A DNA stretch of 64,000 nucleotides from Polaribacter sejongensis. Its GTDB lineage: Bacteria > Bacteroidota > Bacteroidia > Flavobacteriales > Flavobacteriaceae. The number at the start of each line of letters is the position of its first letter. Position 1 is the stretch's first letter. A program made the position numbers and the translations under genes. This document shows positions 35,797-43,440 of this stretch, one piece after another. The notes beneath the pieces are model-generated. The model was given only the letters and a program-made list of their open reading frames with translations. It had not been told where the DNA came from and ran no database searches. The DNA lies in NCBI GenBank assembly GCA_949545755.1, contig CATITK010000018.1, positions 22,811 to 86,810 of the forward strand, given 5' to 3'.

Positions 35797-36258
35797 TTAA
35801 TTATGAATTAGAATATAGAGGTTTAATGAAGTTGCGATGCACAACCAAATTATATAAGGGAGTAATAAAAATTTATAATTTCCAGTTTTATTACTTAATC
35901 TAAAAAAATAATAAAAAATAAGCGCTGTTAATAACGCTATTATTATCAGGCCTAAAAAGACAGCGTGTTGATTGAAAAAAACATAATTCCAACTAACGTT
36001 TAGAATAAATTGAATTAAAAAGACACGGGTTAATTTTATGCCAATTCCCTTTGTAAATTGTTTTCCTAAATAGATTGAAAAACTAATCATAATAGCAGTC
36101 CAAGCAATTCCAAAAACAAAACCTGGAGGTGTCCAAGGGGCTTGATTTAAATTTGTATACCAAATAGAAAGAGGTCCATTGTTCATAAACCAAGTCCCAA
36201 TAGCTAAGCCACTAAAGTTTATAATTAAAAACAAAAGAGTAATTCTGAGTTGCTTCAC
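35797..36258 (-). CDS. tspO: TspO/MBR family membrane protein
   Basis: A 153-residue protein with five hydrophobic helices, the TspO/peripheral benzodiazepine receptor fold. WYTNLNQAPWTPPGFVFGIAWT (about 33-54 region) holds the conserved WxPP and W of loop 1, and NVSWNYVFFNQ the central WNxxFF motif. TspO binds porphyrins and affects tetrapyrrole and oxidative stress responses; in phototrophs it regulates light-dependent genes. In this operon of light-repair genes that role fits well. The stop is 1 base from the SRPBCC gene. Confidence 0.93.
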   Translation of the reverse strand: MKQLRITLLFLIINFSGLAIGTWFMNNGPLSIWYTNLNQAPWTPPGFVFGIAWTAIMISFSIYLGKQFTKGIGIKLTRVFLIQFILNVSWNYVFFNQHAVFLGLIIIALLTALIFYYFFRLSNKTGNYKFLLLPYIIWLCIATSLNLYILIHN

Positions 36259-36264
36259 GCTCTA

Positions 36265-36435
36265 TTATTTAGTCTTTAAAGATTCAATTTTTTTAAGAAC
36301 ATTATCTGCTTCTAAATATTTTTTATCACTGTCGCTGCGGTTGATAGATTGCAATTTGTATGCTTCTTCCATTAATTTTTTATAGGAATCTTGTAATTTA
36401 TCTTCCTCACTTTTCTTTTTAAAGATACCAAACAT
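36265..36435 (-). CDS. Lacal_2735 family small protein
   Basis: A 56-residue protein: MFGIFKKKSEEDKLQDSYKK, then EEAYKLQSINRSDSDKKY and a helical end. The start MFG(L/I)FKKKSE and the motif SxINRxxSDxKYxEA identify the Lacal_2735 family of small flavobacterial proteins of unknown function. It is highly charged, without signal or membrane helix, probably one helical hairpin. It lies between the glutathione peroxidase and tspO genes, with 4 and 6 base gaps, and so belongs to the stress operon. Confidence 0.8.
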   Translation of the reverse strand: MFGIFKKKSEEDKLQDSYKKLMEEAYKLQSINRSDSDKKYLEADNVLKKIESLKTK

Positions 36436-36439
36436 AATT

Positions 36440-36913
36440 TTATGATTTTAATTGTTTTGTGATTTTTGAACTCAATGGTTTTGTAATTGATAAATAATAA
36501 TCAATTAATTTTCCTTCAGGAGAAAGTAAATATTTTTGAAAGTTCCATTTTACAGAAGAGCTCTTTTTATTATTTAATTCTCTCGTGGTTAGCCAAGTAT
36601 ATAACGGATGTTGGTGACTACCTTTTACATCTACTTTCTCTGTAATTAAAAAAGAAACACCATAATTTAATTCACAAAACTCTTGAATAACTTCGTTATT
36701 ACCTGGCTCTTGTTTTCCAAATTGATTGCAAGGAACTCCTATAACAACCAATTTGTCTTGATATGTTTTATATAACTCTTCCAAACCTTTGTATTGAGGT
36801 GTAAAACCACATTTAGAAGCCACATTTACAAAGAGGATATACTTCCCTTTAAAGTCTAATATTTGGATAGGGGTGTTCTGGAGACTTTTAATCTCTATAT
36901 CGTAAATACGCAT
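36440..36913 (-). CDS. Glutathione peroxidase (thioredoxin-type)
   Basis: A 157-residue peroxidase of the GPx fold without signal peptide. The catalytic tetrad is visible: C35 in VASKCGFT, Q68 in NQFGKQEPG, and W123 and N124 in VKWNFQKYL. C80 (QEFCEL) may act as resolving cysteine, so the enzyme is likely thioredoxin-dependent. It reduces hydrogen or lipid peroxides. It lies in the middle of the stress operon and supports the photo-oxidative interpretation. Confidence 0.94.
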   Translation of the reverse strand: MRIYDIEIKSLQNTPIQILDFKGKYILFVNVASKCGFTPQYKGLEELYKTYQDKLVVIGVPCNQFGKQEPGNNEVIQEFCELNYGVSFLITEKVDVKGSHQHPLYTWLTTRELNNKKSSSVKWNFQKYLLSPEGKLIDYYLSITKPLSSKITKQLKS

Positions 36914-36928
36914 ACTATTGAAATTTAA

Positions 36929-37612
36929 TTAAATTTTAAAACTTACAATTCCGCAGTCTAATTCAAAGATTTGACCAGAAATTGAGCTGGCTTTATCAGA
37001 GATTAAAAAAGTTGCTAAGTCCGCAACTTCTTGTGGAGCCAAATATTTTTTTAATGGATGACGTTCTTTAATCATTTCTATCATTCGTTCATTACGCAAT
37101 AATTTTGCTGCCAAATCAGTGTCTGTTACCGTTGGTGCAATTGCATTTACACGAATCAAAGGGGCTAATTCTGCTCCCATAGATTTTGTTAAACCCTCTA
37201 CGGCAGATTTTGCAGCAGCTACACTTGCATGAAAAGGCATCCCTAACTTTGCTGCAACGGTACTGAAAAGTAATATGGAAGGTTTGTTTCCTTTTTTTAA
37301 TGAAGGTAAATAATGTTGAATTGCTTTAACAGCACCAATAACATTTATTTCAAAGTCATTTCTAAAATCGTCTAGTTTTAGTCTAGAAATTGGTTTTAAA
37401 TTGATGCTCCCTGGACAATAAATTAAGGTGTCTATTTCTTCAAAATAAGGTAATTCATCTGTAAGAATATCACAGGTGATATGGGTAAGATTACTGTGGC
37501 TAAGTAAGGGGGCAGTTCTGCTTATATTGATCACTAAATTTTCATCTAATAAAGACGTAACAATTGCATTTCCAACTCCTTTACTTCCTCCAATAATTAA
37601 AATTTTATTCAT
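36929..37612 (-). CDS. SDR family protein lacking the catalytic tyrosine
   Basis: A 227-residue short-chain dehydrogenase-like protein. GGSKGVGNAI (8-17) is the nucleotide loop, YCPGS replaces NAG, and S117 sits at the usual serine position. The active-site YxxxK reads V131-A-A-A-K135, so the tyrosine is replaced by valine, while K135 is kept. RVNAIAPTVTDTDLA and the C-terminal SGQIFELDCG are normal. It may bind nucleotide without classical oxidoreduction. I recall similar SDRs beside cryptochromes in other bacteria, which suggests a conserved special role. Confidence 0.87.
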   Translation of the reverse strand: MNKILIIGGSKGVGNAIVTSLLDENLVINISRTAPLLSHSNLTHITCDILTDELPYFEEIDTLIYCPGSINLKPISRLKLDDFRNDFEINVIGAVKAIQHYLPSLKKGNKPSILLFSTVAAKLGMPFHASVAAAKSAVEGLTKSMGAELAPLIRVNAIAPTVTDTDLAAKLLRNERMIEMIKERHPLKKYLAPQEVADLATFLISDKASSISGQIFELDCGIVSFKI

Positions 37613-37618
37613 ATGCTT

Positions 37619-37834
37619 TTAAGGTCTTCCTTTCAAGCGCTTTTCAATTTTTTGTTTAATTGCAGTTAAGCGCTTCATTATATCCATGATTTCAGGACTT
37701 TTTTCCAACTTGTATACTTCGTTAAGCTCTAGTATTAAAGCTTTTACTTCTCTTGACACTACAATTCTATCACTTGTATTTTTAAAAGAGAATTTTCTAT
37801 TCTCAAATTCTTCAGCTCTTTCTAATAAATCCAT
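37619..37834 (-). CDS. Small helical protein, paralogue A
   Basis: A 71-residue soluble protein I cannot name. It begins MDLLERAEEFENRKFSF and carries TSDRIVVSREVKALILELNE and MDIMKRLTAIKQKIEKRL, ending KGRP. It is probably two to three amphipathic helices with a basic end. The next upstream gene encodes a paralogue identical at 46 of 71 positions. The SDR gene follows after 6 bases. Absence of signal and membrane segments points to the cytoplasm. The DIMKRL and RLKGRP parts are the most conserved between the two copies. Confidence 0.75.
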   Translation of the reverse strand: MDLLERAEEFENRKFSFKNTSDRIVVSREVKALILELNEVYKLEKSPEIMDIMKRLTAIKQKIEKRLKGRP

Positions 37835-37905
37835 TATTCGTTTTCAGTTTTTATAATCGGTAATATAATTATAAAACCTAGAAAAGCAATAAAAATGTTT
37901 ATTAA

Positions 37906-38130
37906 TTATGAGGTTAAAGGTCTTCCTTTTAGACGTCTCTCTAATCGCTGTTTAATTAACGTCAACCTTTTCATGATATCCATAATTTTAGAATCTTTAC
38001 TTTTTTTATAAATTTCGTTCAAACTTAGAATTAATTCCTTTGCTTCTCTAGCGGCAATAATGCGATCACTAGTTGTTGGAAACCTCATCTTTCTTGTTTC
38101 AAATTCTAACGCTTTGTTTATTAAATCCAT
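37906..38130 (-). CDS. Small helical protein, paralogue B
   Basis: A 74-residue protein, tandem copy of the 71-residue neighbour with about 65 percent identity and a three-residue C-terminal extension (LTS). Shared blocks are TSDRI, KxLILxLNE, IMDIMKRLT and RLKGRP. A 71-base gap separates the copies, so the pair arose by duplication some time ago. No domain was recognised. Position in the stress operon is the only functional hint. Confidence 0.75.
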   Translation of the reverse strand: MDLINKALEFETRKMRFPTTSDRIIAAREAKELILSLNEIYKKSKDSKIMDIMKRLTLIKQRLERRLKGRPLTS

Positions 38131-38212
38131 ACCATGCTATTTTAATACGTTTTGTGTTTTTATTTTTTTATTTGGTATCTTTAAAATCTTAATCTTAAAA
38201 TAGAAACACGAA

Positions 38213-38488
38213 TTATCTTTTTGAAATCCCATTATTTGAGATTGATTTTTGCCTAGAACATTTAAACCGACCTTTTGCAAATACTCTCAGTTTTTCATGT
38301 TTCGTTTTTCTTCCTTGAACTCTTTCTCTCCACATTTTGAAGCTTTTTAGCTTCATTTCTTTTCTCATTAAATCAATAACTTCCTGTTCTTTTAAACCGA
38401 ACTGAAAGTGAATTGCTTCGAAAGTTGTTCTGTCTTCCCAAGCCATTTCTATAATCCTATCAATGGCTATGTTATCTAATTGTTGCAT
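38213..38488 (-). CDS. TIGR03643 family protein
   Basis: A 91-residue protein. DRIIEMAWEDRTTFEAIHFQ and GLKEQEVIDLMRKEMKLKSF then MWRERVQGRKTKH define TIGR03643, a small helix-turn-helix-like family of unknown function. The last 20 residues (basic and serine-rich) are a tail beyond the core. I recall that members are often near photolyase or DUF2256 genes. It touches the upstream gene (stop to start without gap), so translation is coupled. Confidence 0.87.
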   Translation of the reverse strand: MQQLDNIAIDRIIEMAWEDRTTFEAIHFQFGLKEQEVIDLMRKEMKLKSFKMWRERVQGRKTKHEKLRVFAKGRFKCSRQKSISNNGISKR

Positions 38489-38911
38489 TTAATAGAATTG
38501 ATATTTTTTGTCATTTTCTATCTTAAAATGTGCTATTTTTTGGATAAAATTTTTATTTTCTTTTAGTAACTTATTGCTCTTAAACCTTACGAAATTTCCT
38601 TGAGCATGGATACTGAAACCTGCTGTTTTGTATGTGTGTAATTGATAATAAGGAATAGCCCAACTAAAGTTTTTTAGTCCTTTGTTAATATGTACAAGAA
38701 TTCCTTTTTCGCGAAGTTCTATATTTCCGTAATTTATGTCTGAAACTGAGTTTATTAACGATTCAAAATCTGGGCTCACTGCTTCAATAATCATTCTTTT
38801 TGAACCAACCCCACCGAGTTTAATCGCTTTGATAAAACTATAAGAAATACCCAACATCTCATTAATGAGTGCAGTGGTGTCTTTATTGTTGTGGGTGGTA
38901 TTAAAAAGCAT
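38489..38911 (-). CDS. Hypothetical protein heading the second stress unit
   Basis: A 140-residue protein from the ATG at 38911; a TTG two codons earlier is less likely because it overlaps the -7 promoter box at 38915-38922. I do not recognise the family. The sequence is mixed alpha/beta: SYSFIKAIKLGGVGSKRMII, then DFESLINSV, then GILVHINKGLKNFSWAIPYY and GFSIHAQGNFVRFKSNK. There is no signal peptide or membrane helix. As first gene after the operator at 38938-38967 it may be a core part of this stress unit. Confidence 0.7.
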   Translation of the reverse strand: MLFNTTHNNKDTTALINEMLGISYSFIKAIKLGGVGSKRMIIEAVSPDFESLINSVSDINYGNIELREKGILVHINKGLKNFSWAIPYYQLHTYKTAGFSIHAQGNFVRFKSNKLLKENKNFIQKIAHFKIENDKKYQFY

Positions 38912-38914
38912 AAC

Positions 38915-38922
38915 CAAAGGTA
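38915..38922 (-). promoter_or_regulatory. TAnnTTTG box at the start of the second stress unit
   Basis: TACCTTTG on the minus strand lies just 3 bases before the ATG at 38911, implying an almost leaderless transcript. It is 15 bases from the palindromic operator. The close spacing makes this call uncertain. Confidence 0.35.
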
Positions 38923-38937
38923 CAAAAAAAATAATTA

Positions 38938-38967
38938 TGTTTAACTATTTAGTAAAGTAGTTAAACA
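38938..38967. promoter_or_regulatory. Palindromic operator, copy 1 (TGTTTAAC-N14-GTTAAACA)
   Basis: Perfect 8-base half-sites, extending to 14-base arms (38934-38947 and 38958-38971). The same half-sites with the same 14-base spacing occur at the TetR gene promoter (47494-47523). It probably binds the TetR protein. On the minus strand the palindrome is also followed by TATTTTTTTT, so it may double as terminator of the cryptochrome unit ending at 39006. Confidence 0.6.
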
Positions 38968-39005
38968 TAATTACTAAAATTGTTATTTTTGTGTATCGGA
39001 GTTAT

Positions 39006-40496
39006 TTATTCATTTTTTAGCGTTCTATTTCTATCTGATAACGTGTGTTTTTTCAAAATTCTGATGCTTTCTTTTTGCACTTCTGCATTTTTTCTCATGT
39101 TCCAGAGCGTGTCACTTGCTTTTTTTCTTGCAACTCTTATTTCTATAATAGGGTTTGGATATTGTACGCCCAATTCTAGATGATTAAACTGCTGATCAAG
39201 GGGAGTCATTAAATACGGTTCGTGTATGAAAGGAATTGGTAAATGAGCTAATTCTGGAACCCATTTTTTTATAAAAGTTCCGTCCTCATCGTGTTCAATA
39301 CTATTTTTTATAGGGTTGTAAATTCTAAGAATATTAATGCCTGTCTCACCTGCATTCATTTGTAACTGAGAAAAATGAATACCAGGTTCAAAATCTAAAA
39401 ATAATCTTGAGAGATACTGTGAGGATGCTTGCCAAGGTTGCCATAAAATGTGTGTAAAGAAGGAAACGATCATTGCACGCATTCTAAAATTTAAATAGCC
39501 TGTTTCTTTTAAACAGCGCATACATGCATCAATCAAAGGGAAGCCAGTTGTTCCCTCTTCCCAAGCTTTTTGGTATTCAACAGAAATACTCTTTTTTAAT
39601 TTTTGATACCCTTTATTAATACTCGCATTTTCCATAGTGTGCTCCATTTCAAACTTCTGTATAAAATGTGCCTGCCAGCGCAATCTAGAAATAAAAGCGC
39701 CTAAATGCCTTTTATTTGCTGTTGTTTTGTGTTTTGTTGCTTCCTGAAATATCTGACGAATAGAAACATTTCCCCATGCAATATATGGGGATAGTCGACT
39801 ACAACTTTCCCTGGCTAAATTTGGTTTTGATATGTTAAACATGTATTTTTCATGTCGTTTTTCAAAAAAAGTATTGGCATATCTCCATGCTGTCTTTGTC
39901 CCCCCTTTTTGAAAGTATTTGTGCTTTGGGGTTGTTAAATCTGTAGTCTGAAAGTATTTTTCTAGTTGCTTGATTGCCTCCAAAGAAACAAAATCATCAA
40001 TATTTAATTGATTTTTAATTTGAGGATCATACATATAATCATCCCATTTATCGAACCAATCTTCTCGAGTTAAAAGCCCTCTTAAAACACCGTTGTTATT
40101 GTTCTCTTCCCAGTTAATTGAGTTGTTTCTACAATACCTTGTAAATTCCTTGTCTCTATTGTAAGTAATTAATAAGCCTGTTTCTTGATGAGAAAATACT
40201 GTATCAATCTTGTAACTATCAAAAATTTGGTTGAATGCATTTACAACTTCAGTTTGAACGCAAAGAACTTTTGTGTTGTATTTTTTTAATTCATCATTTA
40301 AAGCAACGATGGATTGCTTGATGAAATTCCAATGGCGGATGTCATAATGAGGATCATCAATTAAAGAATTCTCAAAAACATATAAGAAAAGTATTTGCTT
40401 GTTTGTTTTCAAAGCATTTTGAATTGCCTCATTATCCTGCAAACGTAAATCGCGTTTAAACCAAACAATAACAATTTCTTCTTTATTAATATTCAT
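39006..40496 (-). CDS. Cryptochrome/photolyase-family protein without the Trp pair
   Basis: A 496-residue member of the cryptochrome/photolyase family. The N-terminal antenna domain opens IVIVWFKRDLRLQDNEAI and the FAD domain shows RLSPYIAWGNVSIRQIF, FISRLRWQAHFIQ, GFPLIDACMRCLKETGYLNF and the end IRIYNP-like RIYNPIKNS. Where photolyases have (S)NxGxWQW, this protein has GIHFSQLQM (372-380), so both tryptophans next to the flavin are replaced by Leu378 and Met380. A distinct subgroup of FAD-binding cryptochrome-like proteins shares this style. It overlaps the iron-sulfur photolyase gene by 11 bases. Repair versus signalling role is open. Confidence 0.85.
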   Translation of the reverse strand: MNINKEEIVIVWFKRDLRLQDNEAIQNALKTNKQILFLYVFENSLIDDPHYDIRHWNFIKQSIVALNDELKKYNTKVLCVQTEVVNAFNQIFDSYKIDTVFSHQETGLLITYNRDKEFTRYCRNNSINWEENNNNGVLRGLLTREDWFDKWDDYMYDPQIKNQLNIDDFVSLEAIKQLEKYFQTTDLTTPKHKYFQKGGTKTAWRYANTFFEKRHEKYMFNISKPNLARESCSRLSPYIAWGNVSIRQIFQEATKHKTTANKRHLGAFISRLRWQAHFIQKFEMEHTMENASINKGYQKLKKSISVEYQKAWEEGTTGFPLIDACMRCLKETGYLNFRMRAMIVSFFTHILWQPWQASSQYLSRLFLDFEPGIHFSQLQMNAGETGINILRIYNPIKNSIEHDEDGTFIKKWVPELAHLPIPFIHEPYLMTPLDQQFNHLELGVQYPNPIIEIRVARKKASDTLWNMRKNAEVQKESIRILKKHTLSDRNRTLKNE

Positions 40497-42018
40497 CTAA
40501 ATTTTTTATAATATGATTTGCTTTCTCATTGATCTTAACTCTGTCTTCTGTTGTCATTTTATTTAGCACACTATACATCATTTTCATTCTGAAGTTAGAC
40601 GATAACTTTTCTTGTTTTTCATCTAAAAAATTCCAATAAAGCGTATTAAAAGGACAGGCTTCGTCTTCGAATTTCTTTGCTTTATTATAAACACAAGCAT
40701 CACAATAATTACTCATTTTACTAATGTAGCTTCCACTGGAAACATAGGGTTTCGTGGCTATTTTCCCACCATCGGCAAACTGACTCATACCTCTTGTGTT
40801 TGGTAACTGAACCCATTCAATAGCGTCTACATAAATCCCCAGATACCAAGCATCAATTTCATCAGGGTGTATTTGTGTTAATAGCATAAAGTTACCGGTA
40901 ATCATTAATCGCTGAATATGATGTGCGTACCCATTTTCTAAAGAATTATTAATCGCATTTTTAAGACAATTCATTTTTGTTTTACCTGTCCAAAAGAAAT
41001 CGGGTAACTTGTTTCTGTTGTCTAAGAAGTTTTCCTTTTTATAACTAGGCATTAACATCCAATACATGCCTCTCATGTATTCTCGCCAACCTAAAATTTG
41101 CCTGATAAAACCTTCTACTTGAGAAATATCAATCTCTTCTTCTTTTGCTCTATAGGTTTCTAATACGGTATCAATAATTTCTTTTGGAGAGATTATTTTT
41201 GTGTTCATTGCAAAAGAAATTCTGCTATGAAAAAGGTACAATTTATCTGTATGCATTGCATCCTGATAATCCCCAAAATGTACTAATAAATGTTCACAGA
41301 AATATGTTAACTGCGCCAAAGATTGTTTTCTGGAAATGGGATATTCAAAATATTTAGTATTGATTTTCCCCAGGGTCTTTATTCCTGATTTTTCAATTTC
41401 AGCGAATAGATCTTCAACATTATTATCGAAACTAATTTCTTGCGGAATTAAAGTTTCTCCTTTCCATTTTTTCCTATTGCTGGCATCATAATTCCATTTT
41501 CCACCCTCAGGTTGTTTGTCTACCATCAGAATTTGATGTTTCTTACGCATGTTGCGATAAAAATGTTCCATCAAAAATTGTTTTTTGCCTTTAAAGAAAG
41601 TTGCTAAATCTTCTCTTTCCGTATAAAAATGTTCCGTAGAAAAAACGGCTGATTCTATTTGTAAACTTGTAGAAAAATCTTTCAATTGCTTCTCAAGTCG
41701 ATACTCATCAGGAGCTAAATATTCAAACTTTTCAATATTATTTTCTGCAATTAATAGTGATATATTTTCAATTAAATTTTGAGTGTTTTTTGTGTCATTT
41801 ATATTGAAATAAATTACGGTATGATTTGCTGCTTCTAGTTCCTCTGAGAAGTTTCTCATCGCTGCAAAAAAACCAACTACTTTTTGAATATGATGTGTTA
41901 CATAATCAGTTTCTTGTCGCATTTCAAACAAGCAGTAGATTACTTCTTTATCCGTTTTTGAAAACCAAGAATGTTGCGTGTTTAGCTGATCTCCTAATAT
42001 TAATCGTAGTTTTTTCAT
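40486..42018 (-). CDS. Iron-sulfur bacterial cryptochrome/(6-4) photolyase (FeS-BCP)
   Basis: A 510-residue protein of the FeS-BCP class (PhrB/CryB type). It begins KLRLILGDQLNTQHSW, the class signature. The four cluster cysteines are C351 (KMNCLKN), C439 and C442 (NYCDACV) and C455 (EACPFN), one residue off the numbering I recall for the Agrobacterium PhrB enzyme. GYAHHIQRLMITGNF and MSQFADGG are also class motifs. Characterised members repair (6-4) photoproducts. It is one base from the DASH gene and overlaps the next one, so the three are translated from one mRNA. Confidence 0.94.
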   Translation of the reverse strand: MKKLRLILGDQLNTQHSWFSKTDKEVIYCLFEMRQETDYVTHHIQKVVGFFAAMRNFSEELEAANHTVIYFNINDTKNTQNLIENISLLIAENNIEKFEYLAPDEYRLEKQLKDFSTSLQIESAVFSTEHFYTEREDLATFFKGKKQFLMEHFYRNMRKKHQILMVDKQPEGGKWNYDASNRKKWKGETLIPQEISFDNNVEDLFAEIEKSGIKTLGKINTKYFEYPISRKQSLAQLTYFCEHLLVHFGDYQDAMHTDKLYLFHSRISFAMNTKIISPKEIIDTVLETYRAKEEEIDISQVEGFIRQILGWREYMRGMYWMLMPSYKKENFLDNRNKLPDFFWTGKTKMNCLKNAINNSLENGYAHHIQRLMITGNFMLLTQIHPDEIDAWYLGIYVDAIEWVQLPNTRGMSQFADGGKIATKPYVSSGSYISKMSNYCDACVYNKAKKFEDEACPFNTLYWNFLDEKQEKLSSNFRMKMMYSVLNKMTTEDRVKINEKANHIIKNLDEY

Positions 42019-42019
42019 C

Positions 42020-43330
42020 TTAAAATAATGTTTTTTCTAACCAAAGCTTTCTGTATTTATGATTTTGATCATAGCGCTCTGCTTGTAGTTGCGTGTTGAA
42101 TTTTCGGTCTCTGGGGTCATTACCAACTCCGGCTACATACATCCAATTGCCGTAATTGCTGTGAACGTCATAATCCAATAGCATGGACTCAAAATAAGCA
42201 GCACCAATTCTCCAATCCAATAAAAGTTCTTTTGTAAAGTAAGATGCTACATTTTGCCTTCCTCTATTGCTCATAAACCCTGTTTCTTTAAGTTCTATCA
42301 TATTGGCATTTACAAAATCGTCTTTTGTTTCTCCCTGAATCCATTGGTGAATTAACTTTTCATCAGAATTCCAGTGATAGTTTTTATCCAAAATTCCACC
42401 GATTTTAAATATTTTAGAGGAATATTTTAATGAAATATATTTAAAATAATCTCTCCATATCAATTCAAAAATCACCCAATATGTAGATTGATTTGCTCCA
42501 AATTCAGCTTCAAACGCTCTTACTTTCCAATAAATAGTTCTTGCAGACAAACTTCCATTTGCTAACCAAGGAGAGAACTTTGTACTATAGTCACTGCCAA
42601 TTAATCCGTTTCGTGTTTTTTTATAAACTGCGACTTTTTTTGTTTCAAAAAAATAATTTTCAATTCTTTCCAGCGCAGCATTTTCTCCGCCAGAAAAAGG
42701 AAAAGCAGTTTTTAAATTTGTCGTAAACTCTTTGAAGCCCAACTCTTCTAATGTAGGAATTGCTGTTTCGTTTTTAATTAAATTCTCTTTTGAGTGTTTG
42801 GAAATAACAACTTCATCTTCAACTTTTATTGTCTTTTCTAATTTTTTTCTAAAAGCAGTAAATACATTTGGAATGTTAGAGAAGTCTTTCGATACATTTT
42901 TCGGATTGTATAGAAATTGGTCATAATCTTCAATAAAAGAGACCTTTTCTGAGCATGAACTCTTTATTAAATTAGTCGTTTCAACTTCTTCTTTTGTCCA
43001 TTCGTGTTGTGTGTAAATATTGTTGACTAAAAACGTATCACATATTTTATGAATACAGTCTTCAGGGCTTTCAAAATAAGTGAGAAGCGTAATATTTAAA
43101 TCTGATAGGTTTTTTTTTAAGTCGTTTATTGTTTCAATAAGAAATCTCGCTCTGTATTTCGCTGTTTTTTGAAATCCAAATGTGTCAATTTTAAAAAATT
43201 TTGGATCAAAAAAATAGACAGCAATCACCTTAACATGATTTCCTGTGGCTCTTTTTAGAGATAGGTTGTCATGAACTCGTAAATCATTACGAAACCAAAC
43301 TAAGCTTGTGTTTTCTTGTTTCTTCTGCAT
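42020..43330 (-). CDS. DASH-family cryptochrome
   Basis: A 436-residue cryptochrome of the DASH class. [13 protein letters not shown] opens the antenna domain; the FAD domain has [50 protein letters not shown] and the diagnostic [21 protein letters not shown] (about 397-417). DASH proteins repair dimers in single-stranded DNA and may signal. Its ATG lies inside the end of the DUF2256 gene, a 31-base overlap, indicating translational coupling. Confidence 0.94.
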   Translation of the reverse strand: MQKKQENTSLVWFRNDLRVHDNLSLKRATGNHVKVIAVYFFDPKFFKIDTFGFQKTAKYRARFLIETINDLKKNLSDLNITLLTYFESPEDCIHKICDTFLVNNIYTQHEWTKEEVETTNLIKSSCSEKVSFIEDYDQFLYNPKNVSKDFSNIPNVFTAFRKKLEKTIKVEDEVVISKHSKENLIKNETAIPTLEELGFKEFTTNLKTAFPFSGGENAALERIENYFFETKKVAVYKKTRNGLIGSDYSTKFSPWLANGSLSARTIYWKVRAFEAEFGANQSTYWVIFELIWRDYFKYISLKYSSKIFKIGGILDKNYHWNSDEKLIHQWIQGETKDDFVNANMIELKETGFMSNRGRQNVASYFTKELLLDWRIGAAYFESMLLDYDVHSNYGNWMYVAGVGNDPRDRKFNTQLQAERYDQNHKYRKLWLEKTLF

Positions 43331-43440
43331 TTTTCGCTACAATATTTTACTTCCTCCCAATTTTTTTCCCATTTTCTTCTCCAAGAAAAAGGTCGTTCGC
43401 AAATCAAACATATTTTTTGAGGGAGGTGTTTTTTTTTCAA
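43300..43440 (-). CDS. DUF2256 zinc-ribbon protein with TTG start
   Basis: A 46-residue protein: [20 protein letters not shown], then [19 protein letters not shown] and KKTQA. This matches DUF2256 (LPxKxCxxCxRPFxWRKKW...VxYCSxxCR), with C11, C14, C34 and C38 forming one zinc knuckle pair. The only start is TTG, in a TTGA overlap with the upstream gene's TGA stop, a coupling arrangement. The end overlaps the DASH cryptochrome start by 31 bases. DUF2256 genes are known companions of cryptochromes. Confidence 0.85.
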   Translation of the reverse strand: MKKKHLPQKICLICERPFSWRRKWEKNWEEVKYCSEKCRRNKKTQA

